Positions 1 through 11,599 of a DNA stretch of 64,000 bases are shown one piece after another. Every line of letters begins with the position of its first letter. Within the stretch, counting starts at the first letter, position 1. The notes beneath the pieces are model-generated. The model was not told the DNA's origin. It did no database searches and saw only the letters and a program-made list of their open reading frames with translations. The stretch lies in NCBI GenBank assembly GCA_027886175.1, contig JAJNNQ010000023.1, positions 6,837,001 through 6,901,000 of the forward strand, in the 5' to 3' direction. The stretch comes from Phylloscopus collybita (Eukaryota > Chordata > Aves > Passeriformes > Phylloscopidae). The translations under genes and the position numbers were made by a program.

Positions 1-1560
1 GGGACCGTGACAGAGCCCGTCCCCGCCCCAGAGCAGTAGGAATGGTGCTGCGGGGGCCAGTGGGCAGCTGGGTCCGCGGCCACCCCTGGGGACCCAGAGG
101 AGCGGGTGTGCACAAGGTGTGACGTGTGTATCCGTGCCCGCGAGTGTGAATCCGTGTGCGCTGCCTGCGTGTCCCCGCTGGGCTCTGCCCTGGCTGTTCC
201 CAAGTGCCCACTGCCAGGACACCGTGCCTCAGTTTCCCCAGCAGCACAGGGAGGGGGCTGATGTCCCCTGCCGGTGCCTGGGTCCAGCTCCGTCCCCCCG
301 GTGCCCCCCCAGCCCGCGGGGGCGATGCCCTGGCACTGCTGCCTGGCACAGGTCGCTATGGTGAGCCAGCCCTGCACCACCTCAGCCGCAATCTCCGGGC
401 CAGCCCAGCTGCTCCCTCACCTCACCGCGGGCTGGGGGATGTCACCCTGTGCCCTGGTGGCCTCCAGAAACAGCTCCGTGGTCCCCCGTGTCCTCCCATG
501 GTCACCCAGCAGCCGTGAGCAGCCGATACCCCCGCGGGGGTCCCCGGGCTGTGGCCGCCGCCCGGGCTGGCACGGTGCCGGCGGCGCGCCGGGCACGCTC
601 CCGCAAGCTGTTGTTTATCAGGAGGGTGGTGAAATGAGGCGTCGGAGGGCTCGCTGAGCCGTGAACCGGCTGTGCCGTGGTGGGTGGGGGCCCTGTCCCC
701 CGGCTCCCCACGGTGCAAGGACACTCGCCCGGGCTGGGGGCTCTGCTGGCACCGTGGTTTTGGGGGTCTCCTGCCCAGTAGGGGCTGCTGCCTCGACAGC
801 GTGGCATGGGCGTGATCGGTGTCTTGTCCTCAGTCTCCGCGCCCATGGGTCAGGGACAGATGGCGATGCCACCCCCTCGGCAGCTGCAGCAACATCTGCC
901 CACGCTCAACATGTGGAAAGCGTGTCTGAGCCCGTGTGCAAACGGCTGTGCAGGGGAACGGGGCTCCTCGGCAATGGGGAAGGGGCCGCCGTACCCCTGC
1001 GAGCTGTGCTGCCTCCTCGGTGGGATGTGTCCCCCGTGCCTGGGGTCCTGGGTCCCCACCCCACGGTGCCAGCGGGGCTGCAGCCGAAGCGGGGCTGGCA
1101 CCACTCGGATGACACCTCACTGCCCCTGCCCTGCCCGCCCAGCGCCACCCCGGCTTCGCCTGTGGCACTGAGGCTTTGGGGGGGCCCAGGCCCATGGTGA
1201 AGCCCCCCAGGAGGTGTCGGGGCGGGCGGGGGGCCAGGGAGGCCGCACAGGGCGCCCAGGCGGCCTCTTGGCTGCAAAGGCTGGGAAAAGGGCAGGCAGT
1301 TCCTGCCGGCAGCGCGGATGCCATGGTGATGGGGCTGCTGCCGGCATGAATACCCATGAGCCGGGGGGAGCGGGAGGCCACCGAGCTGTGCCCTGAATGC
1401 AAAGACCCCGGCACAAAGGGCCGCGGCCACGCGTGGGGCTCCGGCGCGGCGGTGCCAGCAGCAGGTGCCGCACGGCGACATCCCCGCGCCGCAGCACCCC
1501 GGGGTGCGGGGCTGGGGGTCAGGGTGGGATGCAGGGAGGCTGGAAGTCGTTCCCGTGGCA
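1..1560. other. GC-rich 5' flank of BTBD17, no gene recognised
   Basis: This stretch lies upstream of the BTBD17 promoter. Long open frames exist on both strands, but they are compositional artefacts of GC-rich DNA: they have no domains, no repeated exon structure and no recognisable family. In human the next gene here is GPR142, head-to-head with BTBD17. No seven-helix segment or recognisable GPR142 exon is visible, so that gene, if present, lies further left. A small AT-richer patch around 600-660 contains a forkhead-like TGTTTATC word and could be regulatory. Confidence 0.5.
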
Positions 1561-1574
1561 ACGGCCGGTCCCAG

Positions 1575-1685
1575 TTTCCACCAATCGATGCGGCGGCGCG
1601 GGCGCGCGGGCCGGGAGGGCGCGTGGCCTACATAAGCCCCGGGCGCGCAGCGTGTGCCGCACCCGGCAGATGCGCCTGCGAAGCC
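1575..1685 (+). promoter_or_regulatory. BTBD17: BTBD17 core promoter and 5' UTR
   Basis: A CCAAT box lies at 1581-1585. A TATA-like TACATAAG lies at 1629-1636, which places the transcription start near 1660, about 25 bp before the start codon at 1686. The surrounding sequence is CpG-rich. The start codon context (AAGCCATGG) fits Kozak. These are sequence matches only; the start site is inferred. Confidence 0.5.
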
Positions 1686-4635
1686 ATGGCCAGGCTGACG
1701 GGCACCCGGCCCGTGGCCACCCGCCGCTGGGGCTCTGCCGCCGCCTTCCTCCTCCTCCTCTTCACCGTGCAAGCCGGTAAGGGTGGCCGTGGCGGGGGGA
1801 GGCGCGGAGGGTCCCCGAGCCGTGGGTGCCGCTGCCCTCGCCGGGTGCCGGGGTGCGGCTCGGCGGCTGAGGGAGAACTGAGCGCGTCTTGGCGGCTGCC
1901 GTCGGGGTGCCGGGAGGGGATGGAAGTGGCTCCTGGACGTGCTGAGCTCTCGGAGCCGGGTTGTGCTCACTGGTGCCCCGGAAAGGGCTCAGTGCCGTGG
2001 GCAGACGAGTCCAGCACCGCGGGGTCCAGGGTGTCTGCTCCCCTTCCCCATCCCCGCTCAGGCGGCCTTAAGCCGGCGCTGGGAAGGGTAATCCTTCGGC
2101 AAGATGGGATTTGAGAGGCAAGATGGATTTGAGACAGACGGGGACAAATTCCTCCTGGGGGAAGGATGCTCTGGGGAGCGGGTGGGAGTGGTGTCAGGAG
2201 GGAGAAGAGGAGAAGAAGGAAGGAAGGAGCCCAGTGCCCATAGGAGCATGGAGATCTCTGTTCCACATTCCCAGATCCCTCTCCAGTCCCTGTTGGGATC
2301 CCAGCACGGACCCAGGCTGCTTGGGACCCCATTCCTGGGTGTGGGACAGAGCGTGCCTGGTTCCCCACACCCGCTCTATCCCCCCATGTATCCATCTGGG
2401 ATGTGAGGGATCGGGGCAATGCCCGGGGCTCGCTCTGCCCACAGCAGGGACGGGGTCAGGACAGGCAGACTGGGCTAAGAGCCAGTGCCGCCGGCACCCG
2501 GCCATTTCCCAGCACACCCCAGCCTGGGACATGGTGGTCTCAGCCCTTCTGCTGCAGAAAGGCAGTTTTTTGGCTCTCAGGGACACAAATGTCCCCATGC
2601 CCTTTGTTCCCCCACACCCCCTTGGCACCAGCAGCCCTTTGGCACTGGGGCAGCAGAGGCAGGAGGTGCACGGCCCCCCAGTAACCACACCCCACCTCGG
2701 TGCCTGGGACTGGGGTGCAACTCTGGGGTGTTCCCATCTCTCTGGCAGCCCAAAAAGCCGACTTTAGTGGGGACTCCACGGCGGCCACCATCAACCACTC
2801 ACTGACGCTGCTGCAGCGGCTGCAGGAGCTGCTGCAGAATGGCAACGGCAGCGACTCAGTGCTGCGGGTCCGTTCGGCCGCCTCCGACGAGCCCAAGGTG
2901 TTCCACACACACCAGCTGCTGCTGAGCCTCCAGAGCGAGGTCTTTGAGAGCCTCCTGCGCAACCAGAGCGTTGTGACTCTGTACGAGCCGCCCGAGACCG
3001 CCGCGCTCTTCGAGAAGTTCATCAGGTGCGTGGGACCCCCATGGGATGGGGAGGTCAGGAGGGTGCAGCTCTCCCGGGAACCACGGGGAACTCCACTGGA
3101 TGGGGATGCCCAGAGGGATGCAGCCAAGGAAGGGGGATGTTCCCGACCACAGGGACCTGGTGGTACCTTTTGGGAGGGATGTACATTTTGGAAGGGATGT
3201 ACATTTTGGGAGGGATGCAGCCCAGGAGGGAGGATTCTCCCCTGGCGACCACGAAGATCTTGTGGGATGGGTGTACCTGGAGGGAGGCAGTCAAAGATAG
3301 TGGATGCTCCACTAGGGAATTCATAGGGTGCAGCTGGGGAAGGAGGATGCTCTTCTGGGGACCACGGAGATCACAAGGGATGGGGAACCCAGAGGGAAGC
3401 ATCCAAAGAGGGAGGATGCTTTCCTGGAAACCCTGGGGACCCCATGGGGTGGGAATACTCAGAGGAAAGCAGCCCAGGGCAGAGGCTGCTCCCCTGGGAA
3501 CTGAGCTGCCAGGGATGGCTGTCCCCAGTGTCACCACCCCACGCTCTGCTCCAGGTACCTGTACTGCGGAGGGGTCTCCATCCTGCTGCACCAGGCCATT
3601 CCCATGCACCAGCTGGCCAGCAAGTACCGGGTCTGGGGGCTGCAGCGCGGCGTGGCCGAATACATGAGGACCCACCTGGCCAGCGAGTCGAGCCAGGGCC
3701 ACGTGGTGGGCTGGTACCACTATGCTGTGCGTGTTGGGGATGCGGCACTGCAGGAGAGCTGCCTCCAGTTCCTGGCCTGGAACCTGTCTGCGGTGCTGGG
3801 CAGCGCCGAGTGGGGCTCAGTGAGTGTGGAGCTGCTGCTGCTGCTGCTGGAGCGCTCCGACCTGGTGCTGCACAGCGAGCTGGAGCTCTACACCGCCGTG
3901 GAGGGCTGGCTGAATCGCCGGCAGCCCGAGGCGCCCGTGGCCGAGCGGGTGCTGCGCGCCATCCGCTACCCCATGATCGCGCCCAGCCAGCTGTTCCGGC
4001 TGCAGGCGCAGTCGGCGGTGCTGGCGCGGCACCGCAGCGCAGTGCAGGACCTGCTCTTCCAGGCTTTCCAGTTCCACGCCGCCTCCCCGCTCCACTTCGC
4101 CAAGTACTTTGACGTCAACTGCAGCATGTTCCTGCCCCGCAACTACCTCGCGCCCAGCTGGGGCTCCCAGTGGGTCATCACCAACCCAGCGCGGGACGAC
4201 CGCAGCACCAGCTTCCAGACCCAGCTGGGGCCCAGCAGCCACGACGTCGGCAAGAGGGTGACCTGGAATGTGCTGTTCTCGCCGCGCTGGCTGCCCGTCA
4301 GCCTGCGCCCCGTGTACTCGGACTCGGTGGCGGGCGCCATCCAGCCCGTGCGCATCGAGGATGGGCGCCCGCGCCTCGTCATCACCCCGGCCATGAGCAG
4401 CCCCGACTTCGCCGGTGTCAGCTTCCAGAAGACAGTGCTGGTGGGCGTGCGGCAGCAGGGCCGCGTGCTGGTCAAGCACGCCTACAGCTTCCACCAGAGC
4501 TCGGACGAGGCGGCTGATTTCCTGGCGCACGCCGACCTGCAGAAGCGCACCTCCGAGTACCTCATCGACAACTCCCTGCACCTGCACATCATCATCAAGC
4601 CTGTCTACCACTCCCTCATCAAAGTGAAGAAGTAA
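1686..4635 (+). CDS. BTBD17: BTB/POZ domain-containing protein 17 (three coding exons)
   Basis: Coding exons are 1686-1776, 2749-3025 and 3555-4635, joined by GT-AG introns in consistent phase; the product is 482 residues (human about 478). Residues 1-31 form a basic-hydrophobic signal peptide (MARLTG, then FLLLLFTVQA). A BTB/POZ domain follows at about 50-150 (VFHTHQLLLSLQSEVF, then FEKFIRYLYCGG), then a BACK domain at about 160-270 (CLQFLAWNLSAV; ALRYP-like AIRYPMIAPSQL). A C-terminal domain shared with galectin-3-binding protein includes DDRSTSFQTQLGPSSHD and ends in VYHSLIKVKK. N-glycosylation sites (NHS, NGS, NQS, NLS, NCS) fit a secreted protein. The family is expressed mainly in neural tissue and its molecular role is poorly known. 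Neighbouring DNAI2 is tail-to-tail, as in human. Intron 2 carries an 18-bp tandem repeat. Assignment is by recognised protein similarity and synteny; no frameshift or internal stop is seen. Confidence 0.94.
3163..3218. repeat. 18-bp tandem repeat, three copies, BTBD17 intron 2
   Basis: Three adjacent copies of a unit close to TACATTTTGGGAGGGATG. The rest of intron 2 (3026-3554) is built of looser GGGATGC/AGGGAGG-rich units of related sequence. Confidence 0.8.
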
Positions 4636-4901
4636 CGAGGCACAGCTGGGTCCTGCCACGCTGGCCCCAGCACCGTGGGGGGGACGCTTGGACCCGTAGA
4701 TAGATGGGGGTCCCCTCACTGGGGGGGCTCCAGGACTGTGCTCTGCCCTGCCCACCACTCCCTGAGTGTTCCCCTGCCACGTCCCGTCCCCATCGCTTGT
4801 CCCTGGGGATGGAGGATGCTGGGAGTGCCCCAGACCCATGTAGGGGGTGTGGGAGGTGAAACGTGCAGCCCATGGGCACATCACAGACCCCAGCGGGTGC
4901 G

Positions 4902-4955
<54 letters not shown>

Positions 4956-5170
4956 AGGACAGGGACAGCAGTCCCACGGTCCCTCTGTGTGGGCAGCTGG
5001 GTCCAGCTCAGGAGAAAATGGAGCTGCCCAGTCTGGGGGGTGAGAGGCCCATCAGCCTCCCCCAGTGGAGGAGGGGTGGGGGACACTGTCCCCACTGGTG
5101 GTGGCAGCTGCCCCATCCCTGTCCAGGTACCCCCACCCCTTTCCTAATAAAGCAGAAAATGAGTGTGGGA
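4636..5170 (+). other. BTBD17: BTBD17 3' UTR with poly(A) signal
   Basis: The stop codon TAA ends at 4635. The only canonical signal downstream is AATAAA at 5146-5151, implying a 3' UTR of about 0.53 kb. The UTR contains the GGGACA hexamer array at about 4901-4968, which would be transcribed. Confidence 0.75.
4901..4968. repeat. (GGGACA)n hexanucleotide microsatellite
   Basis: About eleven copies, one of them changed to GGACAA, inside the BTBD17 3' UTR. It creates long spurious open frames on both strands (Asp-Arg and Val-Pro type dipeptide runs). Confidence 0.95.
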
Positions 5171-5938
5171 TGTGTGGGGCATCTTTGGGGTGATGCTGCT
5201 CCCCAGCTCAGCTCCTCATGGAACTCCTGGGAAGGAAAACACCCATCCAGGCACGGGTGCATTTCCCTGTGGGGATGTGGGTCCCTGCTTGGGCTGGGTT
5301 TGGCACGGGGAGAGCTGGCCCTGGCAGGGTTGGCACAGGGTGCTGCACAGGCGCTCAGGAGAATCACAGACAGGAGCCCAGTGCCTGGGGAAGGGGCACA
5401 GCAGCACCCCCAGGGCTGGGTTGGGGTGTGGGGGGGTGATGGCCCCTGAGCCCTGTCCTGGCACCGCTCACCCACGGGTGGGTTCAGCCCCTGGGGCTCC
5501 CTGTCAGCCCACGGAGAGCCATCACCTGTGTGATGTCCCCAGTGCTGTGACAGTGCTGCTGGCAGCTCGTTAATGATTAATTAAGGGGGGTGAGGAGTTG
5601 GAGTGGCTGCCAGTTCAATCAGTAGGGCTGTGTTTACCCAGCACTGATAACCCAGCCTGGGGGCTGCTCCTGTGGGGACACAGGGCCCTCCAGCTGCAAA
5701 CGCCCCGAGGGGACTGGGGCCCCTCTGCTGCTACCCGCCACCTGCTGTGCCCTGCTTCATGGGCTGGGGACTCTGAGGGACACCCTGTGCTGCCGTGGGT
5801 GCTTGGCTGTGTTCAGCCACTGCCTTTGAGTGTCCTGGGTCAAGGAAAGGACAGGAGGAACAGGAGGACGTGACTTTCCCACCCCCTGCTCGACCCTGCT
5901 GTGACAAAAGAGGAAATGTGACGTGGAAATGTGACTGG
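5171..5938. other. BTBD17-DNAI2 tail-to-tail intergenic interval
   Basis: About 770 bp separates the two poly(A) signals. No exon was found. KIF19, which occupies this position in human, is not here: there is no kinesin motor motif on either strand, and the space is far too small for a ~1000-residue kinesin gene. A short AT-rich patch with TTAATGATTAATTAAG lies at 5569-5585. Confidence 0.7.
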
Positions 5939-6148
5939 TTTATTCACACCAAAGAAAATCAGGATGCAAAGGTCAGGGAGCAGCTGTGGGGTCAGGGGGC
6001 TGTGCAGGGTCCCCCACTTGCCACCCCAGGAGGGCAAGAGAGCCCAGGAGAGCTGTCTGGTTTGGGGACAGTGGCCTCATTCCTGCAGCAGCTCTGGCAT
6101 GGAGGGGAAAGGAAGGTGCAGCTGGAGCACACTGACCTTGGCATCCTC
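5920..6148 (-). other. DNAI2: DNAI2 3' UTR with poly(A) signal
   Basis: On the minus strand the stop codon ends at 6149. AATAAA follows at 5944-5939, giving a short 3' UTR of about 0.2 kb. Confidence 0.75.
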
Positions 6149-9100
6149 CTACTCTTCCTCCTGGTTTTCCAACTGTGCAGCTGCCTTGCTCTCCTCATCC
6201 TGAAAGACAGAGATTCACCCTTTCCCCTGCCCTTGGTGGGGTCCCTGCCATAGTGGCCACACTGTCCTGCCCCCGTTACCTCTCCAGGGACATCCATGCC
6301 CCTCCTCCGCTGCTCCGCCTTGATGTTGGAGAAGAAATCTGCTTGGGCCTGCTTGAACACCTCCTGTGGATTCTCCTTCTCCTCCGGCTGGGCCCGCAGC
6401 CGCTCCTGCTCCCGCAGCTGCCGCTCCCGGTATTTCTCCTGCAGGACCTTCTCCCGCCTCGCCTCCCGCTCGAACATCTGGGGGAGACGTGGGGCTGAGG
6501 GGACCCTGGGATGTGTCTGGGGGCAGTGCAGGGCTGCAGGCAGAGGGTGGGGCTTGGGTGGGGCCCGGCACATACTGTGGAGGTCAGGGTCTTCTCGTTC
6601 TTCCGGAGGGTGCAGAGCCCTGGGGAGATCTCCAGGAGGGTCACATTGCCCATCTTGGTGCCACAGCCGACGATTTGCCCATTGTCCTGCGAGCGCACGC
6701 TGAGCAGGGGATCGTTGGATACCTGGGGACAGGGCACAGGTGGGTGGTGACACTGGGCCCTGGGGTGATGCGAGGGTCCTGGAGGTGCTGGGGACCCACC
6801 TTGATGCTGAGGGAAGGTTCCTTCTGATGGAAGAGAAAGTCCCAAATGTCCAGGATCCCATCTGACCTGACGGTGAAGAACACAGCCGGCTTCACAGGGC
6901 TCCAGCATACATCCATCAGGTAGGCGGTGTGGTACCTTCCAGCAGAGCCACCCTTCAGCCATGCTGGCACTGCCCTGCCTCGGTCACCAGCCCATCCCAG
7001 CACTCAGAGCTGACCAGACCCCACTGCCAGCCGCCCTGAGCACTCTGCCACCCTGGGGATGATTTCTGGCCAAGTAAATGCCTTCCCACACCTACTTGGT
7101 CTCCATAATTGATGATGAATCCATGAGCTCCTCTGTCCAGATCCGAGCAGTCCAGTCACCCACTGACAGGAAGACTTTGGGGAAGAAGGGGTTCCTGGTC
7201 ACAGTGTAGACAGCCCCGATGTGGCTCCTGAAGATGTTGGCGATTTTCTCGGGCGGTGTCTTGGCGTCGCGATTGCAGGAGATGATGATGCCCTGCTCTG
7301 TGCCCACCAGGAACTTGGTGGGCTGGGGGTGGGAGCAGGAGGGTGCAGCTGTCAGCAGGATGGAGACCCCATGGTGTGGGGGGCAGTGGGGGATCCCGCT
7401 GCAGCCAGAACCCTGGGACCCACCACCACGGGGGGCTTAGGGACTGAAATACCAGCAGGACCCTGTAGTTTTGGAGCACATCAACCCCCAGTCTTTCCGA
7501 GGGCATCTGGCCCTGGGCTATGCCCACAGGGATGACCAGACACTGCCCTGTGCCCAGCTGGGCTCCCCTCCTGCCCAGGTCAGGGTGTGGGTGGACACAT
7601 GGTGGGCATGGGCACAGGGACACTCACCATGGCAGGCACAAAGTCCAGGGAGATGGCACCCAGAGCCTTCTGCAGCTGATCTTCCCGGGTGATGTCCAAG
7701 ATTAGCTTCTCACTGGGCTGTGACAGCATGCGGATGTCCCACCACAGGACCTGCGGGGACAAGGTGTGGCAGGGGCTGTGGGGGCAGCCTGGGAGATCTG
7801 GATTGTGTGCTGTTGAGGGGCAGAGCAGGCACAGGAAGATCTTTCAGGACCCCTCAGGAGCCCCTGTCCCTGTCCCAGCCCCTCACCTGCCCGTCGGTGG
7901 AGCCTGACAAGCACTCGGTGCCCGTGCGCGAGGGCAGCCAGCACGCTCCGTACACGGGGTCCCTGTGGCTGAACTCCACAGGGGTCATCTCCACGGGCAG
8001 CCCCCCTTTCCTGGTGTCCCAATACACTGGGAAGGAAAAGAAAAGCCACCCTTGCCCAGCTCCTCTCCTTGTCACATTTCCCCCACTGTCCAAATTGGAA
8101 CAGGGAGCAAACCTCACCCAGTGCTTCCCAGAGATCATCCAGGGTGGTGGGAGAGGCAGGAGCACAGCACCCATCCTGCTCATCCCTGGGATCCATCCAT
8201 CCATCATCCATCCATCCATCCATCCATCCATCCATCCATCCATCCATCCATCCATCCCTCTGCTGTGAGGGGCTCCTTGGCACGGTGTCCTCCCCTCCCT
8301 GGGTACCCTCTCAGGGGAGCACACACCTGTGCACAGGTAAATCCCAGGCCTTCCCCCGTGCTCCCAGTGGCAGTGCTGATGCTGGGAGTGCTGGAGGCAG
8401 GCTGGAGCAGCTGGAGCAGGATTAACCCCCTCACCTATCTGCCCGTTGTAGCAGCCTCCCAGCATGTGAAACCAGTCCTTGGAATTGTACTCCAGGGTCA
8501 CCAGAGGGGACGAGGGCTTGAGGGTGAGCTCCGGGGTGTAGGGTTTTTCTGCCAAGGAGGGATGAGTGAAGAGCAAAGGGTGAAGGCAGCGCCCCAAAAG
8601 CCCACCCTGCTGCCCCCACCCCATTCCCTGACACAGCTGTGCAGGATGAGGTGCCCATGTCACTGGGAGCTGGCCTGGGGACAGACCTCCAGTACACAAA
8701 TCTCCTGCATTCCCACCCCTCTTCTTTGTCCTTTTCACCCCAAAATACATCAGGTGTGAGCCAGGCTTGGACAGATCAGTGCAAGTCACCCTGGGCTCTT
8801 GCTGCCTCTTTCTTCCTTCATTGCCAACTGAACCACATCAACACCAGAACCTCATCTGAGGCTCCAGGCTCTGCTCCCTGTCATGGCTCTGGAGCCATAG
8901 AGTGGTTATTCCCCACCTTCCAGCTCCCATTTCTCCCTGTTTCTGCACTGCTGTGTGGGCAAAGTGGGAGGCTCCCCCAGCGATCCTCCCCTGGGTGCTG
9001 CAAGGTGTCATCCCGCTCTCTGAGACATAAATTCCCTCAAATTCCCCACAAATTCTCTTCCCTTATGGCCTGGGTGGGTTTGCCCTTGCCCTTACCCAGA

Positions 9101-10944
9101 TCCCAGGTGTAGGAATCAAAGTTTATGTCCCTGCTGTCCTGGAAGTCCAGGCTGCAATAAGCCACGGCCACTGCCCTGTTGGCGTCGGGGTGCCAGGAGA
9201 GGTGCGTAGCCATCCTCCTGATGGCGTTGGGGTCCCTTTGGGGTGACACACCAGCCAAGACAGGTCAGTTTGCAAACCACTGGACACCTCCCAGAGGGAA
9301 TTGTGGGAATCACAAGGAAACCACTCTGCAGCCCTCAAGCCTTGAGTGCAGGAAATGATTGTCCTGGGGAGTTGGGCAGGGGGGAAGAGTTGATGATTTC
9401 ATTGTCTTTCCAGTCATACCTTTCTAAAAATCCAATTATCTTACTGGATCTGACTCCTAAACACCCCTGATGTGGAAATTAACCTTTGAGGCACCAAAAA
9501 TAAGAAGGAAAATCCAAAAGCACCATCAGCAGATGCTCAGAGCTGAGACTGACCCTGGTTCCCATCCCCAAATCACCTGAGCAGGGCGAGGGGCAGAGAT
9601 GGAGTGATGGAGCAGGGAGGGTTCAGCAGGTCTCTCCACCCACAAACTGCACCAGGACCATCCCAAACCCTAAACTCCTAAAGTTTTCCCACTTTCTGTG
9701 AAGGTGGTTTGACCCTGCTGTGGCTCTGGTAAGCCCCCTCAGCTGTGCTACCTGAGGACATTGATGGTTTTGGCTGAGAGATGCTCCTCCTCCTCCTCTT
9801 CCTCATCTTCCTCCTGAAAATACTCCTCATAGATGTCGATGGTGTTGTTCTGCCTGATGTAGTGCTCCATCAGCTGCAGGGACAGCATGGCTGTGTCTCT
9901 GGGGAGCTCCGGGGGGTTCAGGGGGTCGGGGGGTGGGGGGGGATCAGGGCAGGGTCTCACAGAGCCAAGGCGCTGGACAGTCCTGGTGTAGACCTCTTCC
10001 CTCTCCACCTCCTCCCGGTAGCGGCTGGTCAGCTCCTGGTTCTTAGGGTCGACATGCTTGGGCCACCCCCCTTCCACATGGTTCATGCCCCGGATGGACA
10101 CCTCCATCCGCTCTGTGTTCACCTGGGCATGGGGACACCGAGGGGTCAGAGGCCCTGAGCCCAAAAGGTGCCTGACACCCCTTGTCCCCTCGGGCCAGCT
10201 GCCCTGCACATGGCTGACATCCATCATCAATCCATCCATCCATCCATCCATCCATCCATCCATCCATCCTTCCATCCCTCCATCCATCCATCCATCCTTC
10301 CATCCATCCATCCATCCATCCCTCCCTCCCTCCCTCCATCCCTCCATCCATTCATTCATCCATCCATCTATCCACCCATCCATCCATCCATCCATCCATC
10401 CCTCCATCCATTCATTCATCCATCCATCCATTCATCCATCCATCCATCCATCCATCCATCCATCCATCCATCCATCCCTCCCTCCCTCCATCCCTCCATC
10501 CATTCATTCATCCATCCATCCATCCATCCATCCATCCATCCATCCATCCATCACCCATCCATTCATCCATCACCCATCCATCCATCCATCCATCCATCCC
10601 TGCACTCACTCCATGTTCACCTGGGTGTAGGGACATGGTGCAGAGGCCCTGAGCCCAAAAGGTGCCTGACACCCCTTGTCCCCTCGGGCCAGCTGCCCTG
10701 TGTGTGGCTGACATCCCGGGATGTCCCCTTCCACCTGGGGAGGGAGGGGGTCTCCATGTACCTCGTGCAAGGCCATGACAGGACCCTCCTGCACAGCAGA
10801 GTCCACGGGGTCCAGGGGGATGAAGTCGTCAGCCAGGCTGGGGTCAGGCGGGATGTCCACGGTCACCTCGGCCAGGAAGTCTGAGAAGCTGCAGGGCCGC
10901 CCGAACTCGCTGCGCTTCCGCGCGTACTCGTACTTGATCTCCAT
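6149..10944 (-). CDS. DNAI2: Dynein axonemal intermediate chain 2 (twelve coding exons)
   Basis: Coding exons in transcript order are 10944-10762, 10122-9961, 9873-9752, 9235-9096, 8548-8435, 8026-7887, 7750-7628, 7322-7096, 6935-6800, 6722-6576, 6477-6280 and 6199-6149. All junctions are GT-AG and phase-consistent; the product is 580 residues (human about 605). DNAI2 is a WD-repeat intermediate chain of the outer dynein arm of motile cilia and sperm flagella; loss causes primary ciliary dyskinesia in humans. The N-terminus is [23 protein letters not shown] lies near residue 76 and an acidic run ([10 protein letters not shown]) at about 135-145. A WD40 propeller spans about 160-500, with blade ends such as [37 protein letters not shown] and [11 protein letters not shown] charged helical tail covers 499-564. 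The C-terminus is shorter than in mammals. Intron 2 is only 87 bp and open in frame. Intron 1 holds a large TCCA array. Start choice: good Kozak context (GCCATGG) and an exact match to the family N-terminus. Confidence 0.96.
8190..8258. repeat. (ATCC)n microsatellite, DNAI2 intron
   Basis: Tetranucleotide ATCC/CCAT repeat of about 17 copies with one interruption (ATCATCC), between DNAI2 exons 5 and 6. Confidence 0.97.
10223..10601. repeat. Long compound (TCCA)n array, DNAI2 intron 1
   Basis: About 380 bp of TCCA/ATCC repeats, interrupted by CCCTCCCTCC and TTCATTCA blocks that themselves recur as a higher-order pattern. It fills most of the intron between coding exons 1 and 2. It shares its motif with the shorter array at 8190-8258. 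Confidence 0.97.
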
Positions 10945-11590
10945 GGCGGGAGGGAAGGGAAAGGGCTGCGGGGCCTGGGGAGGGAGGGTCCTCAAAGGGA
11001 GCCCCAAAAAGGAGTGGGGGCCTCGGGGACGGAGAGCTTCAGAGGGGATGGAGGGCCTTGGGGAAGCCTAAAAGGAAACAGGGGCCTCAGGGAGGAATAG
11101 AGGATTCCAAAAGAGGGTGGGAGCCTCTGAGAGGATCCCAAAAGGGAGTGGGGTTTTCAGGGATGGAGAAATGGACCTGGAACAGAGTGGGGGTCTCAGG
11201 GAACTCTGAGAAGGAGCAAAGATTTCAAGGATAAAGAGCCCCAAAAAGGAATGGGAGCCTCAGGGAGACTCAAATGTGAACAGAGACCCTGGAGAGGGAG
11301 GATGCTGAAAGAGACTGAGAACCTCGGGGAACCCCAAAAGGGAATGGGATCTTGGATGGATCCCAAAAGGGAGTGGGGAGCCCCAAAAGACAGTGTGCAC
11401 CTTGGAAATCTCCCAACAGGGAACAAGAACCTCAGGGAGTCCCAGAAGATCCCAAAGGGAACGGGAACCTTGGCAAACCCCAAATATGAGCAGGGATCCC
11501 GTGGAGACAGGACCCTGAGACGGCCTCAAAAGGCAGCAGGAGCCTCAGGGAGCCCCAAAACGGAGCTGAGCCGCAGGGAAGGAATGATGA
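10945..11590. repeat. Degenerate G/A-rich minisatellite in the DNAI2 5' region
   Basis: Imperfect units of roughly 27-35 bp are built from 'CCCCAAAAGGGAGTGGG' and 'GAGCCTCAGGGA' words. They extend from just upstream of the DNAI2 start codon to about 11560. On the minus strand a C-rich tract and CAG near 10968 could serve as an acceptor for an upstream non-coding exon, so this block is probably a 5' UTR intron (inference). No ORF of interest. Confidence 0.7.
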
Positions 11591-11599
11591 AGTGCCCAG

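Noticed and set aside
1..700. GPR142 first exon
   Set aside because: Expected nearby from human synteny, but no matching peptide or seven-helix segment is present.
906..1970. 354-codon minus-strand frame over the BTBD17 promoter
   Set aside because: Arg/Ala/Pro-rich composition typical of CpG-island DNA, overlapping the promoter and first exon on the other strand, with no domain.
3817..4977. 386-codon open frame antisense to the last BTBD17 exon
   Set aside because: It is the reverse of a GC-rich coding exon and begins in the GGGACA microsatellite (repeated Ser-Leu). No family features; a shadow.
10043..10630. WMDG / IHPS repeat proteins on both strands
   Set aside because: Translations of the TCCA microsatellite inside a DNAI2 intron.
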